From Mastigamoeba balamuthi (taxonomy: Eukaryota > Evosea > Mastigamoebida > Mastigamoebidae), in the NCBI GenBank assembly GCA_902651635.1, contig CACRSC010001925.1, positions 672,011-736,010 on the forward strand: a stretch of 64,000 bases of DNA, in the 5' to 3' direction. The position numbers and the translations under genes are program-made. Below the pieces are notes generated by a model, which was given only the letters and a program-made list of their open reading frames with translations, ran no database searches and was not told the origin of the DNA. Shown in pieces: positions 55,448 to 64,000 of the stretch. The first letter of the stretch is position 1, and each line of letters starts with the position of its first letter.

Positions 55448-58400
55448 TCAGGACGAGCCGAACGACGGGGCGGCACCTGCGGCACCGCCCTCAGCTGCCT
55501 GCTCCTGCTGCTGCTGCTGCTGGCCCTGGCCCTGGGCCCCCTGCACGCCGCCCACGGGCTCGATGATGCCGCTCTCCATCACGTCGACGACCTCGTCGCC
55601 GATGAGCAGCTGGTGCTGCTGCCCCGCCTGCGCCTGCGGGTGCAGCACCTGCTCGCCCGCGCCGCCCATCGCCAGCACCTGCGACGGCGACGGCGCGACG
55701 CCCTGCACGAGCTGCGCGGGCCCGAAGCCGCCGACGACGCTGGCGAGCTGCATGCGGTTGCCCGCCAGCGACGCCCTGTCCGCGAGCAGCTGCTGGCGCG
55801 CGCGCTCAAGGAGCCCCCACTCGCGGTCGATCGCTCGCTCGGCCTCGGCGACGCGCGCGAGCTTGTGCTCGACGCGCCGCGCGATGGCCTCGACGCACTC
55901 GAGCGCCGCCCGCGCGCACTCGCGCTCCTCCTGCTCCGCCAGACTTCGCGCCTTGACCGACGCCACCGCCAGCGCGATGGACGTCGTCGTCTGCAGCTCC
56001 GCCTCGCTCACAGACGGGGCCGCCTGCTGCTGCTGCTGCTGCTGCTGCTGTGGGGCTGCCTGTGCCTGCCCCTGCTGCTGTGGCTGCTGCTGCTTTTGCT
56101 GCTGCGCTGCCGCTGCCGCAGCGTCGGCCTCAGGCGGCTGCTGGGCCGCAGAGAGGGACGGCACAGTGGACTCCTCCAGCGCCTGCGCAGACGGCCCCCG
56201 TTTAGCCCCGGCGCCCGCAGACCCGTGGGCGCAGACGCACCTTTTGCACGGCGTGCATGACAGGCGCCGACGACGTCGCCGACGCGAGGAACGCGACGAG
56301 GGCCGGCAGCGGGTTGACGCCCGGCGCCAACGGCGGCGCGCGCTGCTCGGGCGGCGCGACGCCCCGCAGCCGCGCGTGGACGCCCGAGAGCTCGTCCTCG
56401 AGGTACGGGTCCTCGATCGGCAGGCGCACAAACTGCGCGACGCACTGCTGCTTCGTCTTGGTGCCCACGTGCTGCGCGACGGCGTCCCAGTCGCCGCCCT
56501 TGGTCTGCTCGACGGCCTCGAGCAGCAGGTACGTCTCCTGGTCCGTCCACGCCTCCTCCTCGCCGCTGCGCGCGACGGCGCCCTCGAGCATCGCCTGCTG
56601 CTGCACGGCGCCCAGCACATGCATCCGCGTCTCGAGCCCCGCGGACGCGGCCTTGTGCGCGTGCTGCGCCGCCTGCGCCGTCGAGGCCCCGACGCACGCC
56701 GGCGCCGGCATCACCGTCTGCGGGTGCACGTGCTGCGCAATGGGCGCCAGCTGCAGCGGCGCCAGCTGCGGCCCCTGCTGCTGCCCAGCAGCCCCAGCAG
56801 CGGAGGGCGCCTGTGACTGCCCCTGCTGCTGCTGCTGAGCCTGCTGTTGCGGCGCGGGGGCGAGCTGGGGCGGCGGGTTGACCATGGGGGCGGGGGGCTC
56901 AAGCGGGGCGAGCGACGAGGGCTGCGCCTTGATGGCGGCGGCGTTGATGAGACCCCAGTGCTCGAGGAACGCGTGCACCCGCATGATCGAGCACGCGTCG
57001 CCCGCGAGGTGCCGGCGGCAGTGCGTGAACGTGAGCGGCTGCGAGGGCCCCAGCTGCTGCGCGGCGCCCAGCATGAAGTCGCGGCACTCGCGGTAGACCG
57101 TCGGCGTCTTGTACGGCGACCGCCCGCTGAAGAACTCGGGCAGCGCCCTGCGCTCGATCTCGTGGACCGCGTCGATGCGGAACCACGAGGGCCACCCGGG
57201 CATCACCTTGATCGTCGCCGCCTGCTGCATCTGCTGGCCCAGCCCCGCGACGATGCCCATCGGCACAGACCCCGACGACAGCGACGCCACCCCGGCGCCC
57301 CCGCCCAGCGTCGGCGTCAGCGGCCTGCTGGGTATCTGCTGCGCGACGACCCCGCCCGCAGCCCCCGCGTGCGCCTGCGCCAGCAGCTTCTCCGCGACGG
57401 CCGCCCGCAGCGGCGCCACCTGCGCCACCAGCGCCGCGGCCGTCGCCTGCGCCTGCGGTATCCGCGCCGCCGTCGCCGCTGCGACCGCCGCAGCGGCCGC
57501 AGCGCTCGCGGCCGCGGACCCCCCGCGCTGCTGCCCGCGCCCGTGGTGCTGCGCGGCCGCCGCTGCCGCCGCCTGCGCCTGCTCGGCCGCCGCCTTGGCC
57601 GCCTTGGCCGCGGCCGCCGCCTGCTGCACGGCGTTGGACTTGTCCGTCGGCGCGCGCGGGGCCCCCGGGGGCGGCGGCGGCGGCGGCACGTGGTGCACGC
57701 TCCTCGCGGCGGCCGCAGCGGCCGCGGCAGAGGCGATGGCGTGCGTCGACGACGCGGACCCGGCGGCCGCGCTGCTGACCGCGGCGGCGATCGACGCCGG
57801 CGAGGCCCCCGAGAGCCCCGCGAGCACCGACGCCACGCTGCCTCCCCCCGCCGCCGCAGCCCTCGCCCGCGCCTGCGCCGCCACCGCCGCCGCCACCTGC
57901 TGCGCCGTGGCCGTGGCCGCAGCCGCAGCCGCCGCGCCCCTCTGTCCTCCGCCGTGCAGCGCCTGCGGCTGCGGGTGCGCGTGCGCTGATGGGGCCGCCG
58001 CCCCGTTGCCCGGCAGGAACGCCCCCGCCGTCATGGCGAGCGGCTGGTGCGACACCGCGGGCCTGGGCGGCGGCGGCAGGCCCTGCTGAGCGGCCCCCGC
58101 CCCCTGCTGCCCGGCGTGCGCCCCTCCGTGTGCCCCGTGCGCCCCGTGCGCCCCGTGTGCCGCGTGTCCCGTGTGCGCTGCGTGCGAGTTTGTCGTGTGC
58201 GCTGCCGCTGCCGCTGCCGCTGCCGCTGGCGCACTCGCCGCTGCTGCTGCCGCCGCGGCCGCAGCAGGAGGAGCAGGGGCAGGGGCAGGGGCAGGGCTGT
58301 GGCTGCGGGGCGGGTGCGCAGCGGCGGGAGCGCTCTGCTGCAGCTGCTGCGGGGGCGGCGACGGCGACGTGCGGATGCGCTTGGCAGGCGGGGCGCTGGC

Positions 58401-58881
58401 GGCCTCTGCGCCGTCGTGGTGGCTGGCGCCCGGCGCAGCGGACGAGGCGGAGGAGGAGGCAGAGGCCGCTGGTGCTGCTGCTGCTGGTGCTGGCGGGGGT
58501 GCAGCGGCAGCGGGGGCCTGGGGAGCCGCGTGCGACTTGGCGCTCTTGCGGCCGCTCTTCTTGGCCGCCGGCGTCGGCGACGGCGACCGCGTGGGCGACG
58601 ACGACGACGCGTGCCCCGTCGTCTGCTGCAGCTGCGGCGGCGACGGCAGCCCCTCGATCGCCGCTGCGTGGCGGTGGGGTCGCGCGGTCCGCGTCAGAGG
58701 GGCCGAGTGAGGGCAGCAGCGATGTGAGGGGGACGAAAAAGAGAGGGGGGGGGAGGGGAGGCAGAGGAGAGGCCAGTAGTCGGCGTCCTCGTCGGGCGGC
58801 CGCTGCGCGCAGGCGGCGGCGGCGGCGCGCGCGGGGCGCACCGGAAAGTGATGGCAGGACGGTGTCCTGTCGCTCCGACAT
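55448..58881 (-). CDS. SWI3/SMARCC-like chromatin remodelling subunit (SWIRM + SANT)
   Basis: Three exons, 58842-58881, 56241-58663 and 55448-56182, give 1065 aa, in frame; the short first exon encodes MSERQDTVLPSLS. Residues of about 15-480 are low complexity (Ala, Pro, His, Gln; AHGAHGAHGAHGGAHAGQ). A SWIRM domain spans about 500-586 (MPGWPSWFRIDAVHEIERRA, LPEFFSGRSPYKTPTVYREC, HLAGDACSIMRVHAFLEHWG). A Gln/Pro-rich spacer is followed by a SANT domain at about 712-768 (AWTDQETYLLLEAVEQTKGG, DWDAVAQHVGTKTKQQCVAQ). A Gln-rich tract, a long coiled coil with the ERxCARAALECVEAIARRVE helix and a Gln-rich end complete it. This is the SWI3/SMARCC order, the dimeric core of SWI/SNF complexes in the nucleus. 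The 58664-58841 intron restores the frame exactly; an unspliced upstream start is possible. Confidence 0.88.
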
Positions 58882-59709
58882 CCTACAGCCGCTGGGCGCG
58901 CGCTCGCAGCTGCGCTCTGCGCCGGGCAAGAGAGCGGGCAAAAGAGAGAGAGAGCGACAGAGGGGCAGAGGGGCAAATCAAATCCAAGGACACAGAGCAG
59001 ATCGCGAAAATAGGGATATCCAGATCAGAGCGGCGAATGCGGTCAGATCCGACGGCGAGAGCGCACAGGGCGCGGGTCCGGGTGCTGGCTGGGCTCTCTC
59101 CTGCGTGACGCGACGCGGTGACGTGCGCGTGTCAGTTTTTTCGCGCACACCTTTCTGACGTGTTTTGCCGGGGGGCCTGCAGGCGGCGGGGTGCGGGGTA
59201 CCTGAACGCGTGTGCCCCCTCGACGAAGGTGCACGGGTGGCCTGCCGCTGCTCCGAGTGCGGGTGGCGGCCTCCTGCTGCGGCGTGTTTGGCGCGCGCAG
59301 AGCGACGGGGAAAAGATAGCAAGGAGATTCTCCCGGGGGTCGGGTATCTCGCGCGAGATTCTTGGGGCCGAAAAATCTCCACCGAGATATTTCGCCGGTA
59401 CCGAAATGGGGGGTGTCCCAACCTCCCTGCGTTCCTTGTATGCGAAAAAACCGTCGTGTCCGTGAACACGAATCCCCGTCGGACGCGAGCGTGCGGGTCC
59501 CCGGGCGGCGCGAGCGGAGTCTGCGAATCTGAATGAGGAATTCGCAAACCGAATTTTTCAGACACGTGTGTATGTACGCACGCGGGTACCGGAACGAACT
59601 TCTGAACTTTCTGAACCGGCGAGCACCACAAAAAGCAAACCGCTGGGGCAATCCACCACACAAACACAAAAACACAGCAGAGCGTCTAAACACACACAGA
59701 GTAGCACGA
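58882..59709. promoter_or_regulatory. divergent promoter region with ATATC/ATCTCG palindromes
   Basis: About 0.8 kb separates the SWI3-like gene (minus) and the Cys-rich surface gene (plus). It contains the perfect 14-bp palindrome ATCTCGCGCGAGAT at 59346-59359 and nearby GAGATTCT, AAATCTCC and GAGATATTT pieces. Open frames on both strands here show no domain. Confidence 0.45.
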
Positions 59710-60918
59710 ATGACAGCGACACAGCACATCCACAGCGCGCTCGCGGTGGCCCTCGGGGTCCTCGTGATGCAGGCGGCGGCCAACATCAAGTGCTCCGACG
59801 CGTTCAAGACGTGCTACACGACGAACCTGGGCCACAGCCCCGCGACGTGCGCCGAGCTCAAGAGCACCACCGACTGCATGCACAAGGTCGACGGCTGCCT
59901 CGTCGACGAGACGGCCTACACGACCTGCAAGACGGCGGGCCAGGGCCTCAAGTGCGATCCCTCTTGGCTGATCACCATGTGCAACGTCCTCAACGCCAGC
60001 GTCTGGTCCGAGTGCAACGCCGTCGCCGTCAAGAACACCTCGGTCACCTGCGACCAACTGGCGTTCACGTGGAAGTGCATCAACGACAACGGCCGCCAGA
60101 GCGCCGCGCTGTCGGAGACGTGCAGCGAGTCGTACATGGCCCAGGGCTGCATGAACCCCCCCAAGGGCTGCGAGTACGACTGCCAGCACGCGCTCTCCAA
60201 GTGCACCGAGGTCAACAGCTTCGACGTCCAGACGTCCTCGTGCGCCGTCGCCGACTCCACGTGGAAGTGCATGGCGCAGCTGGGCTGCCCGTCGTACACG
60301 TACGGTCCCGCCGAAGTGAAGTGCGAGGACCACATCTGGGTGAAGCACTGCGCCCTCAACAACTGCGGGCCCCCGTGCGCCAAGGTCTGGGCCCAGTGCT
60401 TCAAGGGATTCCCCGACAGCTTCACGAACTTCGACACGAAGCTCAAGTACCAGTCCGTCAGCTCGGCGTGGTCCTGCGTCGCCAAGGAGCAGTTCAGCGG
60501 CTGGTGCAAGGACGCGCTCCACTCCAACTGCACGGCCATGGCAGCGGCCCTCAACGTCTCCGACAGCGCGTGCACCACCGGCGGCCACGCCTCCTCCTCG
60601 CACGCGCAGCCGTCGTCGTCGTCGCACGCCTCGGCCTCGGTGCCCGTCGTCCCGACGCACAGCAGCTCGAGCTCGTCCAAGACGGCGCCCCCCAAGAGTT
60701 CGTCGAGCAGCCACGAGCCCGCGCACCACAGCTCGTCCAAGGCGTCGGCGTCGGTCAAGGCCTCGTCGAGCAGGAAGGAGTCGAGCAAGAAGGAGTCGAG
60801 CGCGGTGACGCCCGTCCCGCACTCGTCGAGCAAGAAGAAGGAGTCGAACGCGGCCGGCTCCTACGGCCCGCAGGCCCTCGTGGCCGCGGCCGCCCTGCTC
60901 GTCGCTGCCATGCACTGA
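59710..60918 (+). CDS. secreted Cys-rich protein with Ser-rich stalk, probably GPI-anchored
   Basis: A single exon of 402 aa. A signal peptide (HIHSALAVALGVLVMQAAA) starts the chain. About 270 residues then carry some 30 cysteines in loosely repeated units (CSDAFKTCYTT, TCAELKSTTDCMHKVDGC, CEYDCQHALSKCTEV, CGPPCAKVWAQCFKG), several with N-glycosylation sites. A Ser/Lys/His-rich stalk of about 100 residues (SSSKTAPPKSSSSSHEP) follows, and the chain ends in GPQALVAAAALLVAAMH, a hydrophobic tail with no basic residues, as in GPI signals. It fits an abundant surface coat or adhesion protein. No named family is recognised. The earlier in-frame ATG at 59533 would bury the signal peptide, so 59710 is chosen. 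Confidence 0.85.
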   Translation: MTATQHIHSALAVALGVLVMQAAANIKCSDAFKTCYTTNLGHSPATCAELKSTTDCMHKVDGCLVDETAYTTCKTAGQGLKCDPSWLITMCNVLNASVWSECNAVAVKNTSVTCDQLAFTWKCINDNGRQSAALSETCSESYMAQGCMNPPKGCEYDCQHALSKCTEVNSFDVQTSSCAVADSTWKCMAQLGCPSYTYGPAEVKCEDHIWVKHCALNNCGPPCAKVWAQCFKGFPDSFTNFDTKLKYQSVSSAWSCVAKEQFSGWCKDALHSNCTAMAAALNVSDSACTTGGHASSSHAQPSSSSHASASVPVVPTHSSSSSSKTAPPKSSSSSHEPAHHSSSKASASVKASSSRKESSKKESSAVTPVPHSSSKKKESNAAGSYGPQALVAAAALLVAAMH

Positions 60919-62487
60919 GAGGGATAGGGGAATTCACACGCGCACTCCCTTCGGAAGCCAAGAAACAACGGGCTCCGCATTCAGTCCCCTGTTCACCCGC
61001 GCTTACTCGCTGCCTCCATTTTCGAAACCGAAAGTCACAAATTTCACTTCCGTCAGACGGTTTGTTTTTCCCTGCACAACTGCATTTCGGCGATAGACTT
61101 CCCCCTTACTCACCGGTGAAGCAAAACAAATCAGCAACCCATTCTGTGAACTACAGGGATTTCGGGCAGGATATTTCCGTGAAGACAAAAACGCTCAGTG
61201 GATCCGGACGGCTGATGGGGTCGGACAGGTGGGGAAGGCGCCTCTGTTGAGAAGGTGGCGGCCGTAGAAGTGCGGACATCAAGGAGCTGGAACAGGTTTG
61301 TGCAGTCGCAGGAACCCAGCCAACCTCGAAGCCATGGCTCTTCAGGTCGGTCTGGACCGTTGTGTGGCCCCTCCAGAGGTCGAAGATCAGCAGGCATGTT
61401 TGTCTGCAGGCAAGCCCAGATTGGCAATCGTGGGCTGGAGCATGTACATATGTGATACAATTAAGTAGAGCTTGCAATTGCTTCACTGGTTCTTGCTGAA
61501 CGAGCATTGCCTGCCCTTGTGGTGCAGCATTTGTACATGCCCTTGTTGATGACATAACAATCGAACAGAGCTATTACCAGATCTTGTACTTTTTGGCATT
61601 GGTGATCACAAACTGGGTTGTTTATGAGATGAAATGAAGATCTGGGCTTGCGAATAGGTTTTGTTGGCAGTTCAGAATGACCAGGAATTTAACAGGAAGG
61701 AAAGACAGTGAGTAGAAATAGTAGCATGCAGAATGCACAGCATTTTTCAGAATAAGAACTGGTTGTAATTGCAGGATCTTATTTTCCCCTATTGTATTTC
61801 TTTTATTACCATATGAGATTCCTTTTCCGAATAAATGCTGAGCAAACCCTGAGAAGAAGCAGCATTCTGGGATACAATTTGAACTAAGACACAGATATCA
61901 TTTATTGAGGTACATTCTTCAAGATCACACATTCAACAATGTCAGTTGTTGGACTCTAACCCTCTCATTCCCTGCAGCCGTTGAATGAATGTGAGCATAT
62001 CTGCAGGCTGAGGATGTAGTAATACCAGCAGGAAGCTTTCAGACGAAAAAGGGGAAAACACTAAGAAAATAAAGAAACCAGATCCGTAAGGGATGAAGAA
62101 GGATAAAGAGAATAAATGAAAGACTAGGCCTTTAGTAGGTTCCTACAAACCGATATGCCAATCTGGTATTCAAGTTGAAACTGAGCATTCCCATCGTCTG
62201 CAGCTACACTACAAACCACTCAGATGGGCCACATTCTCTGGGATGAGATCAATCACCCGATACACGGACTTCAGCTCAACCCTTATCTACCGCTGGGTCC
62301 GGTGAGAAACGGGTTGTTTGGGAGTGAGGGCGTGCGTGATTTTCTGTGAGATCTTTCTGCGATTCCAGGTGCGCAGATCGAGCGGTTGATAAGAAAAAAA
62401 AGCGACTGATTTTCTCCACAGCACTGGTGCAGTGCAGGCAGCAAGCCAGCAGTCCGCAGTCAGCAGTCAGCAAGCGCAGGCCCGAAG
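60919..62487. other. low-GC intergenic island
   Basis: From about 61.45 to 62.4 kb composition is clearly A/T-rich, unlike the gene blocks either side. It contains a transposase-like fragment on the minus strand and the upstream region of guanine deaminase. I see no tRNA and no other coding feature. Confidence 0.5.
61151..61480 (-). mobile_element. fragment resembling a pogo/Tigger-type DDE transposase
   Basis: One minus-strand frame reads ACRQTCLLIFDLWRGHTT, then SHGFEVGWVPATAQT. This resembles the second catalytic aspartate region of the DDE_1 (pogo/Tigger/Jerky) transposase fold, where hydrophobic residues precede LxxDxxxxH and a VPAxxT motif stands about 25 residues later. The final QPLD-like motif is not clear, and neither the rest of the enzyme nor terminal inverted repeats are visible, so this would be a small relic of a DNA transposon. 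It lies in the low-GC island. The call is by eye only. Confidence 0.35.
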
Positions 62488-63094
62488 ATGGTGCTGGAGC
62501 AGATAGTGCACGGTCCGCTGGTGCAGGTGCACGAGGGCGAGGGCGAGGGCGTGGCGGTCAGCGAGGAAGCGTGGGTCGGCGTCGGCTCTGACGGCCGCGT
62601 CGACTTCGCAGTCAGCACGCGCGCCGACCTCGACGCAGCCCTCGACGCCCACGACGGGTCCGACTCTGCGCGCACCGTCGACCTGCCCCCGGGCTCCATC
62701 CTCTTCCCGGGCCTCGTCGACGCCCACCTCCACGCCCCCCAGTGCGCCGCCCTGCTGTCCCCCAGTCTCCCCCACCCCCTCTCTCGGCAACTCTCCCCAT
62801 ATGACGTCATCTGGGCTCTCTCTCCCCGTGTGGTGGGACTTCCCCTCGCTCCCCCCCTCCGCCGCACCGCGGCACGCCCGCGCCTGGTCGCTATCTTTGG
62901 GTGGTCTGCGCGGGGGCTGTGGCGGGCGTTGTCGTAGGGGGTTCCCGATCGGGGTCGGGATCGTTTCCGCCCGGTTGCCCCGTTGTGGAAGCCAGCGGGC
63001 TGTCGGTTTTTATGCACAACTTTTTTCCTACGCTCGGGGTTGGCGGGTGTTACTGTTGCCTGGGATGGCCATGCCGCTGCGGCGGTGCCACTGC

Positions 63095-63125
<31 letters not shown>

Positions 63126-64000
63126 GCGGGTGTGCGTGTGCTGACTCGAGGGGGTGCCGCTGGGCAGGTACGCGTTCCTGGGCATCGGGACCAACTGGAC
63201 GCTGATCGAGTGGCTCAACAAGTACACGTTCCCCTTCGAGTCGCGCTGCGCCGACGCCGCCTGGGCCGAGCGCGTCTACGGCGCCGTCGTGCGCCGCACG
63301 CTGCGCGCAGGGACGACGACGGCCGCGTACTTTGCGACGATCCACAGCGACGCCAGCGAGACGCTCGCCCGCACGGCGCTCAGCCTCGGCCAGCGCGCCT
63401 ACGTCGGCAAGGTCAGCATGGACCGCAACGGCAGCCCCACCTACGTCGAGCCCTCCACCGCCGCCGCCATCGCCGACGCCGAGTCGTTCGTCGACCGCAT
63501 CAACGCGCTCGGCAGCGACCGCGTGCTCCCCATTCTGTGCGACGTCACGCCCATATTTATTTTGCCTGCGCGTTTCCCCCGGCTCTAAAGAGCGGCGGCG
63601 GCCGCGCAGGACGCCGCGGTTCGTGCCGGCGTGCACGGCGGAGCTGATGCAGGGCATCGCGGGCATCGCGCGGCGGACGGGGGCGCCGGTGCAGACGCAC
63701 ATCTCGGAGAACCCCGACGAGATCTCGTGGGTGCGGTCGCTGCACCCCGAGTGCTCGTCCTACGCCGACGTCTACGCGCGCTACGGGCTCCTGACGCCGC
63801 GCACGCTCTGCGCGCACGGCGTCTACCTCGGGGCCGACGAGCTGGCCCTGCTGCGCGACGCCGGCTCGTCGGTGGTGCACTGCCCGCTGAGCAACTACAG
63901 CCTCTGCAGCGGCGTCTGCGACGTCCGCAAGCTGCAGGCGGCGGGCGTCAACGTGGCGCTGGGCACCGACATCAGCGGCGGCGGCTGCGCGTCCATGTTC
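62488..64000 (+). CDS. GDA: guanine deaminase, 3' part missing
   Basis: Exons 62488-62741, 63168-63536 and 63610 onward; the gene runs off the right edge. Splicing gives PGLVDAHLHAPQYAFLG (the metal-binding HxH), LIEWLNKYTFPFE, RAGTTTAAYFATIH, QRAYVGKVSMDRN, VLPILTPRFVPAC, APVQTHISENPDEI, SVVHCPLSNYSL and VNVALGTDISGG. These are the hallmarks of guanine deaminase, a zinc amidohydrolase that converts guanine to xanthine in purine salvage and breakdown in the cytosol. All metal ligands expected in the visible part are present (HxH, the His of QTHISE, and the Asp of GTDISGG). The first intron is long (426 bp) and contains a GAC trinucleotide run. Donors are GTGCGC and GTGCGA. The first ATG in frame is used as start. 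Confidence 0.93.

Noticed and set aside
59686-60915. 409-aa minus-strand frame opposite the Cys-rich surface gene
   Set aside because: The composition is Arg/Gly/Val-rich shadow sequence, while the plus strand has a signal peptide, Cys pattern and anchor signal.
63089-63120. GAC trinucleotide run as a coding Asp repeat or repeat array
   Set aside because: It lies inside the first intron of guanine deaminase and is a simple microsatellite.

Overview
The window is a GC-rich (roughly 60-65 % by eye), intron-rich nuclear segment of a protist. Exons are protein-like across frame changes, introns are mostly 45-130 bp, and there are two tRNA genes with Pol III terminators. A villidin gene (coronin-like WD repeats, three PH domains, gelsolin segments and a villin headpiece), a fibro-slime protein and many Cys-rich or Ser-rich surface proteins point to an amoebozoan. 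That is inference from domain content; the species is not identified. All gene models are my own splicing by reading frame and domain continuity, without transcript evidence.

1-11.7 kb, minus strand: a PSI-like Cys-rich surface protein (runs off the left edge), a fibro-slime/PA14-like surface protein, and villidin in 16 exons. Villidin contains an assembly fault: a 154-bp repeat around one N. 12.0-13.3 kb: an intronless gene with a PD-(D/E)XK nuclease-like end. 13.3-15.1 kb: a low-GC island without a convincing gene. 15.7-16.6 kb: a two-pass membrane protein. 17.1-20.1 kb, minus: a TMTC-type membrane/TPR protein (O-mannosylation family). It is divergent from a giant surface receptor at 20.5-39.1 kb, plus (kelch start, 21 tandem repeats of about 100 aa, PSI modules, about ten Calx-beta-like repeats, IPT-like and Cys-rich modules, about nine membrane helices, Ser/Pro-rich tail).

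40.6-46.1 kb, plus: a vWD-like membrane protein with an RGPSP/RRSLE tail, a NudC-type CS-domain protein and a small helical protein. 46.8-51.9 kb, minus: a C1-DH-PH RhoGEF ending in a receiver-like domain, with a 345-N gap in one intron. 52.2-55.3 kb, minus: tRNA-Lys(CTT), a TFIIIC-like WD protein, then tRNA-Phe(GAA). 55.4-58.9 kb, minus: a SWI3/SMARCC-like SWIRM-SANT protein. 59.7-60.9 kb, plus: a Cys-rich, probably GPI-anchored protein. 60.9-62.5 kb: a second low-GC island with a DDE-transposase-like fragment. 62.5 kb to the end: guanine deaminase, cut by the right edge.

The most unusual signal is the splice code. Donors follow G(T/C)NCGC rather than GTAAGT, and about eight introns begin with GC (GCACGC, GCGCGC, GCCCGC). 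Reading phase forces most of these, and the metal-ligand spacing of a C1 domain confirms one of them.
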